Shown here: piece after piece, positions 29,540 through 38,002 of the stretch | Position numbering within the stretch: the first letter of the stretch is position 1 | Layout of the letters: every line of letters starts with the position of its first letter | NCBI RefSeq assembly: GCF_005871185.1 | Contig: NZ_SWKN01000006.1 | Span: 310,001-374,000 of the forward strand | DNA length: 64,000 nucleotides | Reading direction: 5' to 3' | Source: Limnobacter alexandrii | GTDB lineage: Bacteria > Pseudomonadota > Gammaproteobacteria > Burkholderiales > Burkholderiaceae_B | Made by a program: the position numbers and the translations under genes | Notes under the pieces: model-generated | Database searches by the model: none | The model's input: only the letters and a program-made list of their open reading frames with translations | What the model was told of the DNA's origin: nothing

Positions 29540-31384
29540 CTACAGCAAGGGGCGGTTGCCCGACCTTGCCGGAAAATCAAAGACTGCCCCCGTGCTTTGT
29601 AAACGCACCCGGGTTTGCACAAATGAATTCACTGACACATGCGCGGCCAGGTAGCTGGCAAGTACGCTACCCAACACCAAGGCACCTGTGCCCTGCAAAG
29701 CCAGCTCATCAAGTGTCAAGGTGACCTGCAAGCCACGCACCACCGCAGGCCTGCCCTGACGAACAATGCGAGACACCAGTGGCTGCGACTCAACCGCCAA
29801 TATGGCGCGGGCCATGTGTTGTTGCGCTTGCTGCGCAGGGTCGGCGTGCAAGGCCAGCAGTTGGCTTAAGGCGAGTGCATCCTGATCAATCAGACCAAGA
29901 TAGTTCAACGACAAGTGCTCAATTAACTGCCAGCAGCTTTGCCCACCGTACCTGGCAGCTTTCGGGCGACTGGGGCCACGCAAGAAGCGAATGGCAAGCA
30001 CTGGCAAATTACCGGGCCACGCCAAATCGCTTGGCCCTTGCCCCACAGGTATCAGCAAGGGCAAATCGCGGTTGGTGCACAAGGCCTGAACCGCGAGCTG
30101 CTCGAGGCCATGGGTGTGAACAAGCTCCCCGGCGGGCAAGGTAAGGCCGAGGTAAACATCGCTGCCAGTGTAGGAGGAACGTCCACCCTCACGCGTCTGC
30201 TTTTCTGACACCAGGGTAGGTACGCGCCGATGCACAAACCGGGGTACTTCACCCAAGGCGCTGGCCGACATGCCATACAAAGGAGGCAATTCCTGCACGG
30301 TATTGCGACCATGCCCCTGCACGCTGAGCACCGAGTGCACTTCAAAGTCTTGTGGCTTGGTTCGATTGGGCTGCACTTGCGCCTCATGCAAGCGCTCATC
30401 CAGCAACACCCGGTCGCAGCTGTGCTCAAACAAATTGACCACTGGGGTGCAATTCAAGGCCAGGGAATCGGCATCGACCACCCGATCAAGTTCGGTATTG
30501 GGCTCGGTGAAACAGAATGCAAGTTCAAAAGCGGTGTGCTGGCAACTGACCAGAAAGCGCTTTAAACCCTGAACCCGTAAAAACAGAAAACGGGCTGGGA
30601 ATGCAAAAAACTCTTGCAGCAAACGCATGCCACTGAGCTGGTTTGAATGCACCGGCAGCAGCGCCTGAGAATCATCAAAACCCAAGGCCATCACACTGGT
30701 GTTGGGCAACCAATGCCAATCGCCCTGTTCGCTTGCGCGCACGCCAACCAACACCGATTGATAACACAGCCTTTCAAAGAGTGTGTGGGCGTACTCATCA
30801 CCACAACTGACGTGAAAATCAAGTTCATCCAATGGCAGCTGGGACAGCGCAGTGTGTGCTGAGTTTTCGATGCTGACCGTCAACGCCGAACGCACTTGTT
30901 GGCCACTGACTGCTCTCGGTACCACCCCTTTAAAAGGGCCGTGTTCAATCGAACTGATTTTCAGGGGCCACAAAGTTACGGTGTGAGCAACCCTGAATTT
31001 GCAAGGTGTGTGAATGCCCTTGGCCACCTGGCTTTGCAGCACTGTGCCCGCTTTAAGTTGTATGCCTTTTTTCAAAGCAGTGTCACTGTGGTTGGGCATG
31101 AGTTGAACCACACCCATGGCCGGCACCGGTGCCAGAAAATTCGGACTAATGCAGTTCAACAATTGTTCGGTGAAACGCGGAAATTCTTCGTTCAAACGAA
31201 GCTGTACCCGCGCGGTCAGAAATGCGAAGCCCTCGAGCAGTCTTTCTACATAGGGGTCTTGAACTTCAGTCGAATCCATCGCAAGTCGCGATGCAATTTT
31301 CGGAAAGCGCGCTGCGAACTCAGCCCCTGTGTCACGAACATGGGCAAGTTCCTGGGTATAAAACTGAAGTAAGCGCGGATCCAT
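29540..31384 (-). CDS. tssF: T6SS baseplate protein TssF
   Basis: 614-residue TssF (VasA/ImpG). The start MDPRLLQFYTQELAHVRDTG and AEFAARFPKIASRLAM are near-invariant in the family; later segments include DPYVERLLEGFAFLTARVQ and the C-terminal LDELALQGTGALVLGSVL. It forms the wedge heterotrimer with TssG. The gene follows tssE by 20 bases. Nothing is unusual in length or frame. Confidence 0.96.
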   Translation of the reverse strand: MDPRLLQFYTQELAHVRDTGAEFAARFPKIASRLAMDSTEVQDPYVERLLEGFAFLTARVQLRLNEEFPRFTEQLLNCISPNFLAPVPAMGVVQLMPNHSDTALKKGIQLKAGTVLQSQVAKGIHTPCKFRVAHTVTLWPLKISSIEHGPFKGVVPRAVSGQQVRSALTVSIENSAHTALSQLPLDELDFHVSCGDEYAHTLFERLCYQSVLVGVRASEQGDWHWLPNTSVMALGFDDSQALLPVHSNQLSGMRLLQEFFAFPARFLFLRVQGLKRFLVSCQHTAFELAFCFTEPNTELDRVVDADSLALNCTPVVNLFEHSCDRVLLDERLHEAQVQPNRTKPQDFEVHSVLSVQGHGRNTVQELPPLYGMSASALGEVPRFVHRRVPTLVSEKQTREGGRSSYTGSDVYLGLTLPAGELVHTHGLEQLAVQALCTNRDLPLLIPVGQGPSDLAWPGNLPVLAIRFLRGPSRPKAARYGGQSCWQLIEHLSLNYLGLIDQDALALSQLLALHADPAQQAQQHMARAILAVESQPLVSRIVRQGRPAVVRGLQVTLTLDELALQGTGALVLGSVLASYLAAHVSVNSFVQTRVRLQSTGAVFDFPARSGNRPLL

Positions 31385-31404
31385 GCGGTGTTGATACCTG
31401 TTGC

Positions 31405-31908
31405 CTAGAAACCGGAAAGCGGCAACAACAAAACCTTGCCGGTTTCAAGATCCACTTCAGTGCGCAACATCAACTCGATTGGATAGGGCTGAGCCCACAG
31501 CAGGCCAGAAATGCGCAAGCCGATGACATTGTGCAAATGCATCAAACCTTGCTGGGTTTCTGCCGTTACTTTCAGCGAATGGCCATCAATGCGGGGCTCG
31601 AACCGGCGAATCAGATTGGCCACAGTTCGCTCGAAATCTTTCACATCGATCATGGAGGCAATTTTTCCAGCCACCGGGGGCATGCCGTAAGCCAGCACCG
31701 ATTCATTCAATCCTGAATGCTGTTCAAGACTGTCGCTGTCAAGTACACGAGTGGCGTTTAACAACTGTTCCAGATCGCGCAGCACCAACTGACGCAAGGC
31801 CTCTTTGGTGATGAAACGACTGTGGGCCGATTCAGTTCGGCTTGCAGGCTCATCGTCCTGAAGGCGATCCAGCAAGGCGGGTTGCAAGGCGTCCCGGGAC
31901 TTACTCAT
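31405..31908 (-). CDS. tssE: T6SS baseplate protein TssE (gp25-like)
   Basis: 167-residue gp25-like protein that nucleates sheath assembly. The gp25/lysozyme-like core covers residues 40-150: LNATRVLDSDSLEQHSGLNESVLAYGMP then IRRFEPRIDG. The EPR motif characteristic of TssE is present. ATG 31908 overlaps the end of the preceding hcp gene by eight bases; a start 8 codons earlier would overlap further. Confidence 0.93.
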   Translation of the reverse strand: MSKSRDALQPALLDRLQDDEPASRTESAHSRFITKEALRQLVLRDLEQLLNATRVLDSDSLEQHSGLNESVLAYGMPPVAGKIASMIDVKDFERTVANLIRRFEPRIDGHSLKVTAETQQGLMHLHNVIGLRISGLLWAQPYPIELMLRTEVDLETGKVLLLPLSGF

Positions 31909-32383
31909 AGACGTCAATGTAAGTGCAGGCACCTGCCTTTAAATTGGCTGCTGACTTGGGGGTATACAGCACTTCAATTTCTTTGAAGGCAATAGAAAAT
32001 GACTCTTCAACCTGACGACCGTCGCTTGCACTGCCCGAAATTTCATAATCGCAAATGCGCGCCTTACGCAAGGTAATACGCAAGTAATCAATGGTTGCAA
32101 GGCCACCGGGGTCGCGACATGTGAGCACTACTTTGCCGAGCAATTCAGCAGATTTCAAGGCGCTCATGATCGCTGTGGTCGAACTGTCGATCGACTTTTT
32201 CACGTTCAATGTGCGTACCGAGGCTTTGGACGCAAGTTGCGAGGACGAATGGACTTGCTGGGACATGCCCCAAGACCAACCGGCGATTTCTATTTCACCC
32301 ACATGACCACTGACCTGGCTTTCCCCCTGAATGGCCCCTTGGCGGGAACCATCCAGGGCCAGGAACATATCGACTTTCGACAT
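31901..32383 (-). CDS. Hcp-family T6SS tube protein, second divergent copy
   Basis: 160-residue Hcp (PF05638). It begins MSKVDMFLALDGSRQGAIQG and has the EIEIAGWSWGMSQ strand that marks Hcp, plus FKEIEVLYTPKS at the C-terminal side. It is only distantly similar to the neighbouring Hcp at 32404 and has an IRVT-like insert (KARICDYEISG). Hcp rings form the inner tube and also carry effectors. Two unlike Hcps in tandem may give a mixed tube or a specialised carrier. It overlaps tssE by eight bases. Confidence 0.9.
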   Translation of the reverse strand: MSKVDMFLALDGSRQGAIQGESQVSGHVGEIEIAGWSWGMSQQVHSSSQLASKASVRTLNVKKSIDSSTTAIMSALKSAELLGKVVLTCRDPGGLATIDYLRITLRKARICDYEISGSASDGRQVEESFSIAFKEIEVLYTPKSAANLKAGACTYIDVYE

Positions 32384-32403
32384 TGTGTTTCCTGGCTGTC
32401 CGA

Positions 32404-32886
32404 TTACTTCTCGGAGTTGGTTGCAATGTTGAATGTGGCTTCAACCTTGCCATCGGGGCCGCCGTCTTTCTTCTGGGGCACGTACACGTAGCTGAACTCG
32501 GCGAAGTTCAATGTCACGGTTTCTGTCAAGCGGTCTTCACCACCAGAACCACCTTGGCTCACGTTGGAGATGATGACGTCTTTCATGGTCAGCACGACAT
32601 ACTCCAGCGGCTTTTCACCCGCCTTGCGCACGGTCAGAATGGCTTCATCGAAATGTTTGCCGTTGCAACATGCCTTGATCAGGTTTGGTGTGGACTTGTC
32701 AATGTACTTGGTGAAACTGATGTCTTGCACACTCACTTTGCCAGCACCGCCGCCACGGCCAACATGGGTTGTGCCCGACTGGGACATGCCCCAGCTCCAG
32801 GCGGCAATATCAATTTCCTTGGCGTGTACGCTGTCCACGGATTCGCCATCTACACCCTTGATTTTCAAAAACATGTCTACGGACAT
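32404..32886 (-). CDS. hcp: Hcp T6SS inner tube protein
   Basis: 160-residue Hcp1-type protein: MSVDMFLKIKGVDGESVDSV, EIDIAAWSWGMSQSGT and FSYVYVPQKKDGG are the standard blocks. It should polymerise as hexameric rings inside the TssB/C sheath. It lies between tssC and the divergent hcp copy. The ribosome site (AGAGGGAAT on the minus strand) is strong, fitting the high amounts of Hcp needed. Confidence 0.96.
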   Translation of the reverse strand: MSVDMFLKIKGVDGESVDSVHAKEIDIAAWSWGMSQSGTTHVGRGGGAGKVSVQDISFTKYIDKSTPNLIKACCNGKHFDEAILTVRKAGEKPLEYVVLTMKDVIISNVSQGGSGGEDRLTETVTLNFAEFSYVYVPQKKDGGPDGKVEATFNIATNSEK

Positions 32887-32925
32887 TTGATTCCCTCTGT
32901 AATTGGTTGATTAATAATTCAAGTT

Positions 32926-34416
32926 TTAAGACGCTTTGGCGGATGGCAACTTGCTGACCAAACGCAAAGACACGGTGAGGCCCTCTAGCTGGTAGTGCGG
33001 GCGCAAATAGAATCGGGAGGCGTACATGCCAGGGTTGCCCTCAATTTCTTCAACAACCACTTCAGCGGCAGCCAATGGGCGTGAGGCTTTGACTGCCTCA
33101 GAGGAATTGGCAGGATCACCATCCACGTATTGCATGATCCAGTCTTGCAACCAACGCTGCATGTCGGCACGCTCTTTGAATGAACCCACCTTGTCGCGCA
33201 CAATGCACTTGAGGTAATGCGCAAAGCGACATGTGGCAAACAGATAGGGCAAGCGTGCAGCCAGCTTGGCATTGGCTGTGGCGTCCGGGTCTTCGTACTC
33301 GGCCGGCTTGTGCAAAGACTGTGCGCCGATGAATGCAGCCAGATCGCTGTTCTTTTTGTGAATCAGCGGCAAGAAACCGCTTTTGCTGAGCTCGGCTTCC
33401 CGGCGATCGGAAATGGCAATTTCAGTTGGGCACTTCATGTCTACGCCGCCATCGTCAGTGGGGAATGTGTGCGTGGGCAAATTGGGCACTGCGCCGCCTG
33501 ATTCGATGCCACGAATGCGCGAGCACCAGCCATATTCCTTGAATGATCGGTTGATGTTCACTGCCATGGCATACGCCGAGTTGGCCCAGGTGTAGCGGCT
33601 GTGATCGGCCAGGCCAGTGTCTTCTTCGAAGGCAAATTCTTCTACAGGATTGGTTTTCGCGCCGTAAGGTTGACGCGCCAGGAACCGAGGCATGGTCAGG
33701 CCCAGGTATTTGGAGTCGTCGGAATCGCGCAGGCTGCGCCATGCAGCATAGTCGGGTGTTGAAAAAATCTTGGTGAGGTCGCGCGGATTGGCCAGTTCTT
33801 GCCAGGAATCCATTTGCAATGTGGCAGGTGATACCGCAGACAAGAAGGGGGCGTGTGCAGATGCACTGATTTTCGACAGTTCACCCAACATTTCTACGTC
33901 GGGAGGTGAATGGTCGAAGTAGTAATCACCGATCAGGCAGCCATAGGGCTCACCACCAAACTGACCGTATTCATGCTCGTAAATTTTCTTGAACACCGGG
34001 CTTTGATCCCAAGCCACGCCCTTGTAGCGCTTCAAGGTTTTGGCCAACTCGGTTTTGGACACATTCATGAAACGGATTTTCAGGAATTCGTCGGTTTCAG
34101 TGTTGTTGACCAGATAGTTCAGGCCACGCCATGCACTTTCCATTTGCTGGAAATCGGCATGATGAATAATTTCATTGATTTGCACAGAAAGTTTTTGGTC
34201 AATCGCAGCGATCATTCGCTCGATGGAATCAACCACATCGTTACCGACCAAATCAACGCCTTCGAGTGCTTGCTGGGCCAGGGTGAGCACAGCCGATTCC
34301 ACTTCCGATTTGGCTTCGTCGGTTTTTGGTTTGAATTCTTTCTGAAGAAGAAATGAGAGTTCATTGCCCTCGAGTTCGATCACATCGAGTGCACGGTTTT
34401 GCAATTGTTCAGACAT
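32926..34416 (-). CDS. tssC: T6SS contractile sheath large subunit TssC
   Basis: 496-residue TssC (VipB/EvpB). Conserved stretches: ESAWRGLNYLVNNTETDEF, YGCLIGDYYFDHSPPDVEML, GLTMPRFLARQPYG and the C-terminal RPHYQLEGLTVSLRLVSKLP. It co-assembles with TssB. The gap to tssB is two bases and to hcp 39. No frameshift is seen. Confidence 0.97.
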   Translation of the reverse strand: MSEQLQNRALDVIELEGNELSFLLQKEFKPKTDEAKSEVESAVLTLAQQALEGVDLVGNDVVDSIERMIAAIDQKLSVQINEIIHHADFQQMESAWRGLNYLVNNTETDEFLKIRFMNVSKTELAKTLKRYKGVAWDQSPVFKKIYEHEYGQFGGEPYGCLIGDYYFDHSPPDVEMLGELSKISASAHAPFLSAVSPATLQMDSWQELANPRDLTKIFSTPDYAAWRSLRDSDDSKYLGLTMPRFLARQPYGAKTNPVEEFAFEEDTGLADHSRYTWANSAYAMAVNINRSFKEYGWCSRIRGIESGGAVPNLPTHTFPTDDGGVDMKCPTEIAISDRREAELSKSGFLPLIHKKNSDLAAFIGAQSLHKPAEYEDPDATANAKLAARLPYLFATCRFAHYLKCIVRDKVGSFKERADMQRWLQDWIMQYVDGDPANSSEAVKASRPLAAAEVVVEEIEGNPGMYASRFYLRPHYQLEGLTVSLRLVSKLPSAKAS

Positions 34417-34418
34417 GA

Positions 34419-34907
34419 TTACTCACCTTGAGTTGGAGTTGACAGGCTTTTCAGCAAGGCGGGGTCGGCAAGCAGTTTGGCCAGCAGTTCTTCTGCGCCG
34501 TTCTTGCCGTCCATGTAGGTGAGCAGATTGGACAGTTGCTGGCGCGCCTCCAGCAGTTTGCGCAAAGGCTCTACTTTTCGGGCAATGGCAGCGGGGCTGA
34601 AATCATCCATGGACTCGAATGTGATATCGACTGCCAGATTGCCTTCACCGGTGAGGTGATTGGCCGCGTGAAAGGCCACACGAGGCTTGATGCTTTTCAT
34701 GCGGGCATCGAAGTTGTCCACGTCCACCTCAAGAAAGTCGCGCTCGGCCACAGGTGCCAATGGCACCTCGGATTTGCCGGAGAGATCGGACATGACCCCC
34801 ATGACAAAGGGCAACTGGACTTTTTTCTGGGAACCGTACACCTCAACGTCATATTCAATTTGCACGCGGGGTGCACGATTGCGCCCTACAAATTTTTGTC
34901 CGCTCAT
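34419..34907 (-). CDS. tssB: T6SS contractile sheath small subunit TssB
   Basis: 162-residue TssB (VipA). RAPRVQIEYDVEVYGSQKKV, LPFVMGVMSDLSG and FDARMKSIKPRVAFHAANHL are diagnostic. The C-terminal helix (RKLLEARQQLSNLLTYMDGK) handles ClpV/TssC contacts. It lies 45 bases after tssA. Confidence 0.97.
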   Translation of the reverse strand: MSGQKFVGRNRAPRVQIEYDVEVYGSQKKVQLPFVMGVMSDLSGKSEVPLAPVAERDFLEVDVDNFDARMKSIKPRVAFHAANHLTGEGNLAVDITFESMDDFSPAAIARKVEPLRKLLEARQQLSNLLTYMDGKNGAEELLAKLLADPALLKSLSTPTQGE

Positions 34908-34952
34908 TGATTAATCTCGCAAGTAAGAAGAATGGGTAAATGCAGGGCGACT

Positions 34953-36011
34953 TTAAGCATCTTCCTGCTCGAGAGAATCGGGATTGACTCCCATGATTTT
35001 TGCGACCTCGGCCAGGGCCTCCGGTGCGAGGTCTTTCATCAACTGCATGAAGTTTTTGTCGATCAAGCGGCGTGCCCTTTTCAAGAGAAGCTGTGCGGGA
35101 TTGGTGGGCTCGGCCTGCTCGAGATAAACACACACCTGATCGATGGCAGCCAAAGCCTGTGCACGGGACTGAATACCCGCCTGCGCCACCAAGTTCACCG
35201 CCTTGCTTGATTCGCACAAAGCACTAAGTGGTGCAAACGGGGAGGTTTGTTCCATTTCAGGCTCAGGGGATGGCAGGCAGGACAACACATGAGCCAGCAG
35301 CAGCTTGAACTCCTGAAGTTGCGGCAGTCGATCCGCCTCGATGTGCAAAGCCAAGGCTTCCAGAATTCGCTTCAATGCAGCCTGACTGTTCAACAGCACC
35401 GAACGCAGGGTTATTGCATCGCTTTCAGCCGACTGAAAGAACAATTCAATTTGTTCGCGTGTGACGGGTGCTTCCAAACCCGGTGAATTGCCGGTTATCG
35501 CTTCGAAGTCTTTCAGACGAATGTCGCCAATTCGTGGATTCCGAACCACCACGCTGTTGCGCAGCGATTGGAAAAATGAGCCACCAAAACCCAGGCTTTC
35601 AATGACATTGATTCGGGCGTATGGGTCGCCATCATCAAGCGGCGGGTTCACGACAGGCCATGCCACTTCAAGCAGGCAGGCCAGCGCACCCAAACCTTCC
35701 GGCAAAGTTTGCAGGCCACCCAGATTCAAACGGGACTCGGCCCACAACACCACCAGGCGAAGATCTCGACTACGTTCGAGCAACTGCAGTGCGCCTGTTT
35801 CTACAAAGTTCCAGTCGGGGGGAGTTGCGGGTTCAAACTGGGTTTCAGGCTTGCCGCATGCGGCTTGCTGCAACTCGAGAAATGCATTGTCGTATTCAAG
35901 ATTGGGACCACAGTCGCCCTGCGCAAATGGTGCTGTCCAGGAAGGTGCGGCAAGTAGTGATAAGGAGTGAGAAGCAGACACGTTGCGCAGAGGCCCTAAT
36001 GGTAAAACCAT
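34953..36011 (-). CDS. tssA: T6SS protein TssA (ImpA-N domain)
   Basis: 352-residue TssA, first gene of the T6SS run. The ImpA-N domain covers about 15-130: CGPNLEYDNAFLELQQAACG, then WNFVETGALQLLERSRDLRL and PVVNPPLDDGDPYARINVIE. The C-terminus (RLIDKNFMQLMKDLAPEALA) resembles the short C-terminal form of TssA. ATG 36011 is chosen; TTG 36026 adds five residues. No clear promoter is seen in the 84 bases to gor, and gor is on the same strand upstream, so read-through is possible. Confidence 0.93.
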   Translation of the reverse strand: MVLPLGPLRNVSASHSLSLLAAPSWTAPFAQGDCGPNLEYDNAFLELQQAACGKPETQFEPATPPDWNFVETGALQLLERSRDLRLVVLWAESRLNLGGLQTLPEGLGALACLLEVAWPVVNPPLDDGDPYARINVIESLGFGGSFFQSLRNSVVVRNPRIGDIRLKDFEAITGNSPGLEAPVTREQIELFFQSAESDAITLRSVLLNSQAALKRILEALALHIEADRLPQLQEFKLLLAHVLSCLPSPEPEMEQTSPFAPLSALCESSKAVNLVAQAGIQSRAQALAAIDQVCVYLEQAEPTNPAQLLLKRARRLIDKNFMQLMKDLAPEALAEVAKIMGVNPDSLEQEDA

Positions 36012-36095
36012 GCGGGACTCTAGCAACGGAAACTGAAGTTGGCGATTGGTCTAACCTGACAGCAATCACCACATAGAGTTAGAGAGGGATAAGAA

Positions 36096-37457
36096 CTAGC
36101 CCACCTTGCGACTCAATTCACGCAACAACACCCACTCCTCGGCGGAACTGGGATGAACTGCAATGGTTTTGTCGAAATCAGCCTTGGTGGCACCCAGGGT
36201 GTAGAGCACTCCCAGCAGTTGGATCATCTCGGGCGAATCGTCGCCCAACATGTGAATGCCCACCACGCGGTCAGTTTCATCGTCGACCAGCAGCTTCATG
36301 TAGGTTTTTTGTTCGCCGCCCGAGAACTTGGTTTTCATGGGCGTGAACTCTGTTTCATACACACGGGTGGGGGCTCGCTTGGCGGCCTGTTCTTCGGTTA
36401 AACCCACGCTGCCAATTGGCGGTGAGGTGAAGGTGGCTGTGGGCACGCTGCTGTGATCCACAGTGAGATTTTTTCCATTGAACTCGTTTTCTGCCAATGC
36501 ACGCCCCTCCGCAATGGCAACAGGTGTCAGGTTCACGCGGTTAGTCACATCACCCACGGCATACACACCTTTGATGCCCGTGTGGCTGTATTTGTTCACT
36601 TCAATTTCACCGGCAGGGCCTGTGCGCAAACCAATGTTTTCAAGCCCCAAACCTTGCGTGTTGGGGCTGCGACCCGTGGCGTTCAAAACGAAATCAAAAG
36701 TGTGGGCTCCTGCTGCTGTTTGTAATTCAAACGCAGCACCTTGTTGGCTGAGCGATTTGAAATCAGTGTCGGGATAAAGTTGAATGCCTTGCAGCGCCAT
36801 GGCCGTAACCAAGCGGTTGCGAATGCCCATGTCGAAGCCACGCAAAGGCAAGTCGCCGCGATAAAACACCGACACTTCAGAACCAAGACCACGCAAAATG
36901 CAAGCGAATTCAAGCGCAATATAACCTGCACCAATGACACCGACGCGTTTGGGCAGCGTGGAGAGATCGAGCAATTCATTGGAGGTTGCCGCCAGTTCAA
37001 GGCCTGGGAAAGCGCTGCGATTGGGTGCTGCGCCACTGGCAATCAAAATACGCTGTGTGTTTAAAGTTCGATCGCCCACCTGCACTTCGGTGGTGGACTT
37101 GATGACACCATGGCCGCGAATGGTTTCAACCCCGCTGTTCTCGAGCATGCGGGCGTAGATACCTTCGAGCCGGTCAATTTCCTTGCCTTTGGCTTCTTGC
37201 CACTGCGCCATGGAAAATTCTGCTTGTGCTACTTGCCAACCCGGCTGCAAACCTTCACGCAGGGTTTGTCCAAACTGCGCAGCGTACATCATGAGTTTTT
37301 TGGGCACACAACCCCGGATGACGCACGTACCCCCCAGGCGGCTGGATTCAATGAGCGCGACTTTGGCACCATAGCTGGCTGCGCGGCGGGCGCTGGCGAC
37401 TCCGCCTGAACCACCGCCGATGACAACGAGATCGTAGGGTGTGTTGGGTGTGCTCAT
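36096..37457 (-). CDS. gor: Glutathione-disulfide reductase
   Basis: FAD/NADPH enzyme of 453 residues reducing oxidised glutathione in the cytoplasm. FAD site VIGGGSGGVASARRAA, redox dyad GGTCVIRGCVPKK (C45, C50), NADPH site VIGAGYIALEF and dimer-interface catalytic HPSSAEEW are all intact. The CVIRGC form is that of the bacterial/plant GR type rather than the E. coli CVNVGC form. The AAGGAG ribosome site supports ATG 37457. Confidence 0.94.
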   Translation of the reverse strand: MSTPNTPYDLVVIGGGSGGVASARRAASYGAKVALIESSRLGGTCVIRGCVPKKLMMYAAQFGQTLREGLQPGWQVAQAEFSMAQWQEAKGKEIDRLEGIYARMLENSGVETIRGHGVIKSTTEVQVGDRTLNTQRILIASGAAPNRSAFPGLELAATSNELLDLSTLPKRVGVIGAGYIALEFACILRGLGSEVSVFYRGDLPLRGFDMGIRNRLVTAMALQGIQLYPDTDFKSLSQQGAAFELQTAAGAHTFDFVLNATGRSPNTQGLGLENIGLRTGPAGEIEVNKYSHTGIKGVYAVGDVTNRVNLTPVAIAEGRALAENEFNGKNLTVDHSSVPTATFTSPPIGSVGLTEEQAAKRAPTRVYETEFTPMKTKFSGGEQKTYMKLLVDDETDRVVGIHMLGDDSPEMIQLLGVLYTLGATKADFDKTIAVHPSSAEEWVLLRELSRKVG

Positions 37458-37540
37458 TGAATTCTCCTTGGGTGCTGCATTGGAGGTTTATTGTACCGCG
37501 TGGGGATTAGGACGATCTTCGCGGATGACTGTTGAGCAGA

Positions 37541-37980
37541 ACTTGAAGGGTCACCGCTGCCCGAAAACTTGGCATTTCGGCTTGTCTGCTTGAGTCTGCA
37601 CTAAGCCAAGCCCTCCAAAAGTAACGGTCGGGTCTTGGCTTTCGCGCGAAGGCGCGATCGTTTGTCTCGGCGCGCCAAGCCGGCAAGTTTTCTGACTGGT
37701 CATCGTGCGACCACTTGCAAGTTCAGCTCCGCGTCACCTGCGCCAGCGTCTCTCCACCACCACGCATCTCACCGCTGAGTTCAACGCCCAATCGGCGGCG
37801 GTGTTTCGATCGCTTCGCCTTCAAGAAAACCTGCCCTTGCGTGCCGAGCAGGGCCGGTGTCGCCCGGCATGGGCGACAGAGAACGAGCCCGACCCGCTGT
37901 TTAGGAGGGTCGTTCTCAGGCATCGTGAGGTTCAGCAAGGGATAGACAGGTTTTCAGGCGAGAGATTGAAACCCAAGCTG
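37541..37980 (-). repeat. Composite structured repeat, copy 3 (modules B+A, reversed)
   Basis: Reverse-oriented relative to copies 1 and 2, in the 545-base gap between gor and the VTT-reductase gene. Module B spans 37563-37692 and module A 37825-37955. On the minus strand module A carries GAGAACGACCC...GGGCTCGTTCTC and TGTCGCCC...GGGCGACA hairpins, close to copy 1. The spacer between modules resembles copy 2, not copy 1. Confidence 0.9.
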
Positions 37981-38002
37981 GTTGGGCTAAAAAACCAGCC
38001 GT

